Origin: Zoroaster sp. YZ-2022
Taxonomy: Eukaryota; Echinodermata; Asteroidea; Forcipulatida; Zoroasteridae
DNA: 64,000 nt
Reading direction: 5' to 3'
Assembly (NCBI GenBank): GCA_029582265.1
Contig: CM055834.1
Span: 372,001 to 436,000, forward strand
This document shows, one piece after another, positions 1 through 10,280 of the stretch; the first letter of the stretch is position 1; every line of letters starts with the position of its first letter. The translations under genes and the position numbers were made by a program. The notes under the pieces are model-generated. The model did no database searches. It was given only the letters and a program-made list of their open reading frames with translations, and was not told the origin of the DNA.

Positions 1-3000
1 GGCCTCCATGCACACTTAGCCCCCCGCAAAATACTGTCAAAATACGGGCCATAACTCAGGGTAGACAGCCTATATTGTTGTGATTAAAACACAAATACGA
101 ATGAAATTATTTCTAGCGACGGTTATAACTTTAAAAGTTTTTAAGGGAGGCCGACAAATTTATATCCAAATTAAAGCTTAGGTTCTCCTCTTTTAGGAAA
201 TCACATGACTTTTACATTTAGATAATTTCTTCATACCTTAAAGGACCACCATGCACACTTAGCCCTCCGCAAAATGCTGTCAAAATACGGGCCATAACTC
301 AGGGTAGACAGCCTATATTGTTGTGATTAAAACACAAATACGAATGAAATTATTTCTAGCGACGGTTATAACTTTAAAAGTTTTTAAGGGAGGCCGACAA
401 ATTTATATCCAAATTAAAGCTTAGGTTCTCCTCTTTTAGGAAATCACATGACTTTTACATTTAGATAATTTCTTCATACCTTAAAGGACCTCCATGCACA
501 CTTAGCCCTCCGCAAAATACTGTCAAAATACGGGCCATAACTCAGGGTAGACAGCCTATATTGTTGTGATTAAAACACAAATACGAATGAAATTATTTCT
601 AGCGACGGTTATAACTTTAAAAGTTTTTAAGGGAGCCGACAAATTTATATCCAAATTAAAGCTTAGGTTCTCCTCTTTTAGGAAATCACATGACTTTTAC
701 ATTTAGATAATTTCTTCATACCTTAAAAGGCCTCCATGCACACTTACCCCTCCGTAAAATACTGTCAAAATACGGGCCATAACTCAGGGTAGACAGCCTA
801 TATTGTTGTGATTAAAACACAAATACGAATGAAATTATTTCTAGCGACGGTTATAACTTTAAAAGTTTTTAAGGGAGGCCGACAAATTTATATCCAAATT
901 AAAGCTTAGGTTCTCCTCTTTTAGGAAATCACATGACTTTTACATTTAGATAATTTCTTCATACCTTAAATGACCTCCATGCACACTTAGCCCTCCGCAA
1001 AATACTGTCAAAATACGGGCCATAACTCAGGGTAGACAGCCTATATTGTTGTGATTAAAACACAAATACGAATGAAATTATTTCTAGCGACGGTTATAAC
1101 TTTAAAAGTTTTTAAGGGAGGCCGACAAATTTATATCCAAATTAAAGCTTAGGTTCTCCTCTTTTAGGAAATCACATGACTTTTACATTTAGATAATTTC
1201 TTCATACCTTAAAGGGCCACCATGCACACTTAGCCCTCCGCAAAATACTGTCAAAATACGGGCCATAACTCAGGGTAGACAGCCTATATTGTTGTGATTA
1301 AAACACAAATACGAATGAAATTATTTCTAGCGACGGTTATAACTTTAAAAGTTTTTAAGGCAGGGCGACAAATTTATATCCAAATTAAAGCTTAGGTTCT
1401 CCTCTTTTAGGAAATCACATGACTTTTACATTTAGATAATTTCTTCATACCTTAAATGGCCCGTCATGCACACTGAGCCCTCCGCAAAATACTGTCAAAA
1501 TACGGGCCATAACTCAGGGTAGACAGCCTATATTGTTGTGATTAAAACACAAATACGAATGAAATTATTTCTAGCGACGGTTATAACTTTAAAAGTTTTT
1601 AAGGGAGGCCGACAAATTTATATCCAAATTAAAGCTTAGGTTCTCCTTTTAGGAAATCACATGACTTTTACATTTAGATAATTTCTTCATACCTTAAATG
1701 GCCTCCATGCACACTTAGCCCTCCGCAAAACACTGTCAAAATACGGGCCATAACTCAGGGTAGACAGCCTATATTGTTGTGATTAAAACACAAATACGAA
1801 TGAAATTATTTCTAGCGACGGTTATAACTTTAAAAGTTTTTTAAGGGAGGCCGACAAATTTATATCCAAATTAAAGCTTGGTTTCTCCTCTTTAGGAAAT
1901 CACATGACTTTTACATTTAGATAATTTCTTCATACCTTAAAGGACCACCATGCACACTTAGCCCTCCGCAAAATACTGTCAAAATACGGGCCATAACTCA
2001 GGGTAGACAGCCTATATTGTTGTGATTAAAACACAAATACGAATGAAATTATTTCTAGCGACGGTTATAACTTTAAAGTTTTTAAAGGGAGGCCGACAAA
2101 TTTATATACAAATTAAAGCTTAGGTTCTCCTTTTAGGAAATCACATGACTTTTACATTTAGATAATTTTTTCATACCTTAATCGGCCTCCATGCACACTT
2201 AGCCCTCCGCAAAATACTGTCAAAATACGGGCCATAACTCAGGGTAGACAGCCTATATTGTTGTGATTAAAACACAAATACGAATGAAATTATTTCTAGC
2301 GACGGTTATAACTTTAAAAGTTTTTAAGGAGGGCGACAAATTTATATCCAAATGAAAGCTTAGGTTCTCCCTCTTTAGGAAATCACATGACTTTTACATT
2401 TAGATAATTTCTTCATACCTTAAATGGCCTCCATGCACACTTAGCCCTCCGCAAAATACTGTCAAAATACGGGCCATAACTCAGGGTAGACAGCCTATAT
2501 TGTTGTGATTAAAACACAAATACGAATGAAATTATTTCTAGCGACGGTTATAACTTTAAAGGTTTTAAGGAGGGCGACAAATTTATATCTAAATGAAAGC
2601 TTAGGTTCTCCTCTTTTAGGAAATCACATGACTTTTACATTTAGATAATTTCTTCATACCTTAAAGGACCACCATGCACACTTAGCCCTCCGCAAAATGC
2701 TGTCAAAATACGGGCCATAACTCAGGGTAGACAGCCTATATTGTTGTGATTAAAACACAAATACGAATGAAATTATTTCTAGCGACGGTTATAACTTTAA
2801 AAGTTTTTAAGGGAGGCAGACAAATTTATATCCAAATTAAAGCTTAGGTTCTCCTCTTTTAGGAAATCACATGACTTTTACATTTAGATAATTTCTTCAT
2901 ACCTTAAATGGCCTCCATGCACACTGAACCCTCCGCAAAATACTGTCAAAATACGGGCCATAACTCAGGGTAGACAGCCTATATTGTTGTGATTAAAACA

Positions 3001-3111
3001 CAAATACGAATGAAATTATTTCTAGCGACGGTTATAACTTTAAAGGTTTTTAAGGGAGGCCGACAAATTTATATCCAAATTAAAGCTTGGGTTCTCCTCT
3101 TTAGGAAATCA
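1..3111. repeat. Satellite array, ~243 bp unit, 12 full units plus a partial 13th
   Basis: The anchor ATGCACACT recurs at 8, 251, 494, 736, 979, 1222, 1466, 1707, 1950, 2191, 2433, 2674 and 2917, giving a period of 241-244 bp. The units are nearly identical, differing mainly by one- or two-base changes, many in short homopolymers, and by two alternative junction types just before the anchor (GGACCACC versus GGCCTCC). The array enters from the left edge and runs into the assembly gap, so its real size is unknown. No long open frame or transposon end was seen within a unit. Confidence 0.97.
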
Positions 3112-3611
3112 NNNNNNNNNNNNNNNNNNNNNNNNNNNNNNNNNNNNNNNNNNNNNNNNNNNNNNNNNNNNNNNNNNNNNNNNNNNNNNNNNNNNNNNNN
3201 NNNNNNNNNNNNNNNNNNNNNNNNNNNNNNNNNNNNNNNNNNNNNNNNNNNNNNNNNNNNNNNNNNNNNNNNNNNNNNNNNNNNNNNNNNNNNNNNNNNN
3301 NNNNNNNNNNNNNNNNNNNNNNNNNNNNNNNNNNNNNNNNNNNNNNNNNNNNNNNNNNNNNNNNNNNNNNNNNNNNNNNNNNNNNNNNNNNNNNNNNNNN
3401 NNNNNNNNNNNNNNNNNNNNNNNNNNNNNNNNNNNNNNNNNNNNNNNNNNNNNNNNNNNNNNNNNNNNNNNNNNNNNNNNNNNNNNNNNNNNNNNNNNNN
3501 NNNNNNNNNNNNNNNNNNNNNNNNNNNNNNNNNNNNNNNNNNNNNNNNNNNNNNNNNNNNNNNNNNNNNNNNNNNNNNNNNNNNNNNNNNNNNNNNNNNN
3601 NNNNNNNNNNN
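3112..3611. other. Assembly gap, 500 N
   Basis: There are exactly 500 N, the same size as the gap at 51015, so this is a placeholder of unknown true length. It interrupts the satellite on its left and a LINE-like 3' end on its right. Any protein drawn through it is meaningless. Confidence 0.99.
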
Positions 3612-4013
3612 TTATAGCATTGTCCATGTCATTTTTGTCGGTGACGCTGTTGTCCTTTGGTGAGGAGTGTTAGTGCACCTTGCCTGTTGTATCTCTGTTC
3701 CTAAAGTGTGTTCTTTGTTTATTGTATCCTAGTGTTGTGTAACTACTTTATTTTGTCTGTCGCGACCATTTTAATTGTGTTCTTTTTGTTAATTCGTAAA
3801 TTTGTATTTACATCATTTTAAAAGAATCTATTTAAACTTGTATATCATTTTTTTGCCAGAAATTTGTATGTATCATGTTATTTATTTTCTACAGTAGCTT
3901 TTTAAATATATTTATTTTGTCTTAACTTGGTAAATGTAAACGCACCACTTCGGCCCTTGTGGTCGCCATGTTTTCCTTGAAATAAACCAAAAACAAACAA
4001 AACAAAATAAAAT
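3612..4013 (+). mobile_element. Probable 3' end of a non-LTR retrotransposon
   Basis: This T-rich stretch ends in GGCCCTTGTGGTCGCC, then an AATAAA signal at about 3980 and an A/C-rich tail (AAACAAACAAAACAAAATAAAA). A GGCCC...GGnCGCC block just before the polyadenylation signal is common at LINE 3' ends in marine invertebrates. The coding part would lie in the gap. It could also be the 3' UTR of a host gene. Confidence 0.4.
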
Positions 4014-4311
4014 ATGGATTTTCTACCAATTTTTTTTGCACAACTCAGTATTCATGCTGACTTCACTGTTCGTATGGATGCCAATCAACTGCCCTGACAA
4101 ACTCGCCCTCGGTAAACTCATCCCCAGCAAACTCGACCCATACAAACTCGCCCCTGTAATTTTTGGACGCATTTCACGCTGTTGAGACTAGTTTAATATA
4201 AGCAAGTAATTAACTGTTGAATTATTTCATTTAATATTTATTTTTGTTAATAAAACGCCCATTGAAATTCTAGGCCCTATGTTTGATTTACTCTCTTACT
4301 TTTCGTTATTA
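4014..4311. other. Intergenic, with a short CAAACTCGCC(C) repeat
   Basis: Nothing coding was seen. Between about 4095 and 4150 the motif (A)AACTCGCCC/AACTCGACCC recurs four or five times at a spacing of about 15-17 bp. It resembles the CCAACCAACTCGTAC arrays found inside units A and B. Confidence 0.5.
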
Positions 4312-4545
4312 GGTGTTCGAAAGCGCAGCGCGAACACCTATTGTTTTTGTACTGTTTTTTTTTTTTTTTTTTTTTTTACTTTAATCTCAGTGGCGACTGT
4401 CCGGCAACAAAGGCATCCTTGCAAAGCATTTACAGCCTTCAAACTTAACACATGAACAGAACATAACAAGCAGACGAAACCGTTTTCAGACGTCATGATT
4501 ACGTCATCAGGTGTCGAATTACGCTAAGGCAAAGTAAAATATTTA
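4312..4545 (-). mobile_element. Non-autonomous element with terminal hairpin and CTAA end
   Basis: Read on the minus strand, this is a copy of the element at 56560-56769. The shared parts are the GACGTCATGATTACGTCA-type block, the TGTTCTGTT..GTTAAGTTTGAAGGCTGTA block, the GCCACTGAGA block, a poly-A stretch, CAGTACAAAAACAATAGG, and a terminal hairpin whose arms are AGGTGTTCG and CGAACACCT, followed by AA. The hairpin next to a CTAA end recalls Helitron/Helentron 3' ends, but the hairpin overlaps the end instead of lying about 11 nt inside it, so the class is uncertain. Confidence 0.6.
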
Positions 4546-4680
4546 AAACGTTTCATATACGTTGCATGAAAGAATCAAAGTTCGTGTAGCGCCGCAAGGC
4601 GCAATACGAGGCGCTAGTCTGGGCTATGGGCACCACGTACACGCAAACAGCGTAGATATTGATTGTACATGTAGATAGTT

Positions 4681-4716
4681 GTAACCAAATATCGTAGTAG
4701 TACGATATTTGGTTAC
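4681..4716. repeat. Perfect 16-bp hairpin with 4-nt loop
   Basis: The arms GTAACCAAATATCGTA (4681-4696) and TACGATATTTGGTTAC (4701-4716) are exactly complementary around the loop GTAG. No partner element or coding context explains it. Confidence 0.9.
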
Positions 4717-5805
4717 ACGGCCGTTTCAACGCTAAAAGTGCGCCTCTGTTGCTGAGTCTAGTTTAGCGCGGGTCGCTCATTAGTATGCACGTTTAAGGAA
4801 TTGAGCGTTAACGTTTCGGAAATGTAATTGACCCGGCTATCGTGACCCCTGAAAAATTTTGTGTTTCTGATCAATTCGTTTCGCATAATGTATTATGTGA
4901 TTGACTAAAATCCTTTTAGGTTCTTTTTATGTCAGCATAATCTATTTATTCTGAAAAGGTCACTTAATAGCTCTTTCGAGGTCGTTGAATCGATTAACTG
5001 CCACATGTTTCAACAGTTGGGTGTATGCAGACCTGCGGAGAAACCTTCCACAAAAAGCGAGTTTTTCACTATATTCTGAATTTTTCTTATCACCAGTGGA
5101 TGTTTCATCGTTGAAAACAGACATTATTATGCACACTTAATTGGAGGTAAGTTGGGCAATGACAAATTTACGAGAATCTTTGATTTAAAAATAAGCATTT
5201 TAACCGGCTTCAGACATGTCAAATGTGTTGTAACGCGTTGGTTGATGCATACAGTATGCATAGTTTGATGATAGTGCAGTCAGTAATGTGTACGGTATGG
5301 GCGCCAGTGAATGGGTACTATTACTTAAACGTTGGGACTAATTTAGCGGGTACCCTGTTTTATGTAAACAAAGTATGCTTACGTGGATTTTTCCTCCATG
5401 ACTCTTTTGAAATAGTGGTAAATATAGTCTGTAACGTTAGGAGAGTGAAGCCTAGGCATGAGTACAATTAGTTGAATTTAAAAAAATGATGCTAACGTTA
5501 GACGTGTTATCAATTGGATGTAATCAGTGTAATATCTAATGTTAAGCTCTGTGAAATTAAATAATTGATTAATTAAATTTTTTTAAACAAACAAATAGTC
5601 TGAACAGTGAACAACAATGTTTAAGGCCTGAAAACATTAAAACATGTTCATTAATGTCATGCATGTATAATACATGCAGGTACTTTATAAATTGTGTATG
5701 TCGCAATATTCTCTGACATGTCAGAGTTTATGAGCAAAAGGTACCCTTTAAATAATTTTGGTTGACACTAATAATATTTACAACAACAATCATAACATTT
5801 AGGGA
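4717..5805. other. Unannotated stretch
   Basis: The sequence is AT-rich, without a convincing exon, domain or repeat. The longest open frame (5223-5471) shows no recognisable motif and is probably chance. Confidence 0.5.
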
Positions 5806-5960
5806 AAACTTGTAGCTTTGCATGGTGAAGAAGACAAGTAAGACTAATTGCGGTGACACCATGTGAAATACTTTTGTGAGTAGTAATTAGTTCTGAAAAG
5901 AACTGGAGGTTACAACTTGACATTTCGATCAGTATGCTCTGATCGTCCTCAGGATTTACT
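5806..5960 (-). mobile_element. Dispersed short repeat with hammerhead-like core (copy 1)
   Basis: On the minus strand this reads CTGAGGAC-GATCAG-AGCATA-CTGATC-GAAATGTC, then AGTTCTTTTCAGAACT (a second small hairpin), then TCACATGGTGTCACCGCAAT and TAGTCTTACTTG, ending in CATGCAAAGCTACAAGTTTT. The same order recurs at 27907, 34911 and 41791, and partly at 29336. The class of the parent element is not known from this window. Confidence 0.75.
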
Positions 5961-6617
5961 ACTCAATAGAGAATTTTCAAATACTTTATTCTTGGTCCAT
6001 GTACTTATAAAACCTTCCTATTATTTTTACAGCATGTTCACTGTGACATATTATTTTCCTCATTCATTAAATTAGAACTCAGAAATTTCAAATACTTTAT
6101 TCCATGTACTTCCATAAACTTAACTATTATTTTTTACAGCATGTTGACTCCGATGTATCATGGCTCAGACTGAGTTCCAGCCAACAGTACCCCAACACGG
6201 CGTTGACACCACATCCAAAATGCAGTATCGTAACTGTTCAAGTCATCAACAATCTTGGTATGGTTTAACGTCTTATGTTAACAGATCGTTTGAGAAGGGG
6301 TTTTCATACTAATGATGAACATTTCATTTAGTTTTAATGGTTGTTTATTACAAAAATTAAGGTTTAGTATAATTTGTTATTATTTTTGCTATAGCAGTAC
6401 TGGCATTTCAGTCCAAGAGAAGGGTGTATCTGATAACCACCTTTCCAATCCATGTCAGTTAAACAACATTTATTTAAATGTAAGCCCTTACTCCTATTTT
6501 CAATCTTAAATCTTTTTTAGAAAGGACAGAAACATTCTTGCAACTTCAGCTATGCAGAATTGATGCTGGTGTGATTTTCGACACAATGAAGCACCAGTCG
6601 TCAGTCAATGGAATTGG
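5961..6617. other. Intergenic, with a direct duplication
   Basis: A block containing TTTCAAATACTTTATTC..CCATGTACTT..TATTATTTTTACAGCATGTT occurs at about 5977-6047 and again at about 6087-6146, so this is a small diverged tandem duplication. No gene was seen. Confidence 0.6.
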
Positions 6618-8594
6618 TAGTATGGGCCCCTTATACTTTTATTGCTTGTTTGCCCCTCCCTTCCCTAGTTCTTGGATTCTATAGTGCTGCAATGATAGAC
6701 CAAAAGAATTTTAGAAAAAACCCAAATGTGTTGGTTCATCACCAGTGGCAGTACATGCCATCACCAAGAACTTGGGGAGGGGCAGACATTTTATTCTAAA
6801 ATTACCGATTCCAATGACAACCCTGAATGTCACCCATTCTGAACTGTCACTAAATCGTACATACAGAGCGTACATTTATTATAAATGCAGGTTGATTCTG
6901 TTTTCTTATCAACAAAGGATCATGGTTGGGTTCATTTACACTGAAGTCATTTCACTTGTTACATGTGTAAGACCATGTACACTCATTTCTAGATTGTTTA
7001 CAATTAGGTTAAACAGGTCAACAAAGTGGTTTCAATTGTGGGGGAGGGAAGTATGTAACCACAAAAGTCAAGTCATGAAACCCAACAGACAGTTAAAATA
7101 AATATGTATTTCATTGCTTTATTAGCAATTTCATAAGCACCCATACAACTCTTTGATTATTTCAATGTTCAACAATTTATGTACAAAATGGCATCTGATC
7201 TTTAGGTTGTAATTCTGTAGTATGGATGCAGCTACAGACATTTTGCCAATCATGTGTACAACCTTGAAAATGTAAAATCAATGTAGAATTTGTTTTCAAA
7301 TTTTATACATTATTTTTAATTATTTGCAGTATATAGGTGAAAACAAAGACAGTTTATAAGCATGTCACAATAAGGAGATGCTTGATTACAGTGTCACTAT
7401 CATTGTCAATTTATCATTATATTTTTGTTATAAACTTAACCTGAAAGTGAAGTATATTATAAATAAAGATTAAATTTATTTTGTACAAGACTTAATACCA
7501 AGAGATAAATACCAATGTTGGCTTCATTTAAATCTAAAATTGAAAGGTATTTCCATAAACAAAGTGAAAAGGGCAACCAATTATCAGATTTGATCCAGTG
7601 GATATAATTACATTTAATTTTGTTTGAATTGGGAATTATTTACTTTTTGACAAAAACTCTTCTGCGGGGGGCAGTGGAAGATGGAAAGCACGGATGCAAG
7701 CTTTCTTCCAACGTTATCATGTAGTAGTTATAAGCTTGTTTTCTAATGAAAGGCTAATTAGCTGAAGGAAAGGAAAGGGGAAATATTTATATGGTCTTCC
7801 ATGCTTCAGTGTCTTCAGTAACCCCCAACTCACCCAAACAATTTAACCCACACTTCCTGCTCTTTGAATTTGCAGCCAAGTTTAATCCAGTTACTATACA
7901 TGTAGTCCCCTTCTATCCTAAATCAACTTTGTGACTTTATGCCCATAATAACGATCTGGCTACCTACAACCCTGGCAAACTATTTTCATATGAGTGATTT
8001 TTAATGTTGATTTATCATCTAGCATGGTTTTTGAAAAGCATATGTTGGGCTAGTGTCAATATTTAAAATAAAAAACATTGTGTTCGAAGTCACACTGCTT
8101 AAATCTCACAACATTTCCAAGTTCAACAGCCAATATCTCAAGAACTAAATGACCTATTAGAAAACAAAAAACATAATTGAATTCTTACATTAATAGCTTG
8201 TAATTCTTGTGAAATGAGTTACCATAAATGCTTGCCAATGGTCCAATTAGTGGCACACGAAGTAACGAATTTTACAAATTTTAAAAAGGTCATATCTCAT
8301 AGCTTCAATTTAATGTACAAGTTGACAAATTTGTTATTTTTCATAATCATGAGGAGGTCATATATGACCTTCAAACCACCTAATGTGACCTTTACTTCTT
8401 GTCCAAACAGGAAGTTCAAATTCAACACATTCTAACGCAAAATTGATATGTCTTTTGAATATGAAATTGATATTGTTATTATAAAGATGATAAACCTTGC
8501 ACAATATGATATTGACATCATCGATGATAATTTGATTGAACCGGAAGTTGACTCGAACACCGTGTGTTTGTTCTAACAAACACTTAAGCTCTAG
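6618..8594 (+). mobile_element. Non-autonomous Helitron, copy 1
   Basis: The 3' end is canonical: a GTGTTTGTT-CT-AACAAACAC hairpin (8564-8583), 7 nt of spacer, then CTAG at 8591-8594 followed by host T. Helitrons typically end in a hairpin about 10-12 nt before CTRR and insert into AT. Copy 2 lies inverted at 51781-53683 with the same end. Homology between the copies starts near the TAGTAT at 6618; I see no TC 5' terminus there, so the 5' end may be truncated or diverged. Copy 1 carries roughly 110 bp near 7760-7870 that copy 2 lacks. No Rep/helicase coding was found, so movement would depend on an autonomous relative. Confidence 0.85.
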
Positions 8595-8805
8595 TTTCTA
8601 TTTGTTGTTTTCATGTTGTTCTTGTCCATAACAAAATAGATAAAATTTAATAATAAATTGGCGCTAGCCCGGTCAATCATTTTTTAATTACAATGTGCCA
8701 TGGCGCTGAATTGTTCAGTATGTTTGTAAACAATTTTTAATTACTCCGCCATTTTTTTCCCAAAAATTCTCAATTGTGTTGTGTTGTGTTGTGTAATGCA
8801 CGTTA

Positions 8806-8882
8806 AAAAGAATGCGCCTTGAGCACCACTTAGTTGGTGGATACGTGCGCTATATAAGTCCACACATTATTATTATTATTAA
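8806..8882 (+). mobile_element. SINE 3' tail fragment
   Basis: GCGCCTTGAGCACCACTTAG followed by TTGGTGGATACGTGCGCTAT, ATAAGTCCACAC and (ATT)n is identical to the 3' tail of the tRNA-Leu-derived SINEs at 10613 and 16795. The tRNA-like head is missing, so this is a 5'-truncated copy. Confidence 0.85.
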
Positions 8883-9900
8883 TTTCCACAAGTTCCCTAT
8901 TGAAACATAACCAAACAGCATGGTGAGTGCCCCGTTAGCTTATTTTGAACCATTGACCCAGAAATCAACCCCCAAACACCAGCAGAGCATGTACAATTCC
9001 CATAGGACCATGTACAATTCCCATAGGACCATGTACAATTCCCATAGCAGCCTATAGCCCATCTGTCAACACAAGATCATTGAGTTTAGCCGCTCTTATC
9101 ACAAGGCTTCAACTTGTTTTCTTGGGTCTAGAGGCTGGGCCTCTATCCGTCTGTTTAGACCATTTGAGAAGGGGTTGTGTTCAACAAAACAAACGTACTG
9201 CACGCTATTCACAATCTACTTAACAATTCAGTACGATGGAAGAACGGTGTGTGTAGATTGTCATAGTGCACCGCAGTGTTGAAATGAATTACTGATTTGT
9301 AATGTCTACTTCCTGTTTACTAAAGAAAACAAGAAGAAGAAACTGTCGATTCAAAAATCAAATGACGATAAAACTATAAAGGGAAAGGCCAATTTGTAGC
9401 AAAGACATCAATCATCTTCGGGGGAGTATGGAAGCCAATTTTATTTGCCGACTGCATGCCTGCCATGAGCGGCGGTAAAAAAAAATGAACACGATTGAAC
9501 ATCACGCTCTGGACGAGGAGGAGGAGAAAAAACTGAGGGGAGGGGGTAGGCATAAGAATATTTTTGAGACGTGGGGGTAGGCATGTAAAAGGTTTCCCCT
9601 GAAATTAAATCACCTTGGACACAAAAACTACAAGCCTGCTTTGCAAATTCGATGGCTTGGTAGTTTAGGCCTATTTGCCGATTTTTGCAGATAGCGGCAC
9701 GATTTGCCGACTGAAAAGTGATACTGAGGGTTTCACCCCCGCCACACACACACACACACACACGTGTGTAAACGCCTGCAATCAGGGACATCCTTTGTCA
9801 AATTCCTTTGTCCAAAAAAGCGGGGACATATTGTTCTCCATTGTGATAGCAACCGGGAACTATTGTCCCTTTTCTTATATGTCCCCGGTTTCAATGCGCT
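8883..9900. other. Intergenic, with a 21-bp triplet repeat and (CA)n
   Basis: CATGTACAATTCCCATAGGA is repeated three times in tandem at about 8989-9050 (period 21 bp). A (CA)n tract lies at 9743-9763. Open frames around 9441-9960 are low-complexity read-through of CA repeats. Nothing else was recognised. Confidence 0.6.
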
Positions 9901-9930
9901 CACACACGCGCGCACACACACACACACACA
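9901..9930. repeat. (CA)n microsatellite at the left edge of unit A
   Basis: A CACACACGCGCGCACACA... tract. The duplicated sequence of unit A starts immediately after it (TACATGTAGACC at 9931), and equivalent tracts lie at the A/B junction and at the right edge of B. Confidence 0.95.
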
Positions 9931-10280
9931 TACATGTAGACCATTGCAAACTGAGGTGATACTTGGTATTCTATCAAACGGAGGACAATTTGGGTAGTAT
10001 CTATCAAATGGAGGACAACATACACAATCACTGTCTGAGGATTACCTGCACTTTAGGCATATGGCATCATGTTTTCTTAGTGCTTGGGAGATATTAACTA
10101 TCTGTAAGCATCTTCCGCATAATTAGTCAGCATAAATAGTCAGCATAATTAGTCAATGAACACAGGAATGATAAATCTGCTCGCTGGGCAATTTGGAGGT
10201 ACATTTGTCTTTTTGGCTTAACTTGTTTTTCTATTGTCTGTTCACAAGGCGTACAATACCTTTTCAGTTCACTCTAACTT

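Noticed and set aside
2989..3663. 224-aa frame across the first gap; similar frames across the second gap (50915-51780)
   Set aside because: Most of the residues are unknown bases. The flanks are satellite and LINE-like or AT-rich sequence, and the gap sizes are placeholders.
9675..9959. Frames with THTHTHT and VCVCVCV runs, also near 16020, 22479 and 38845
   Set aside because: Translations of (CA)n microsatellites.
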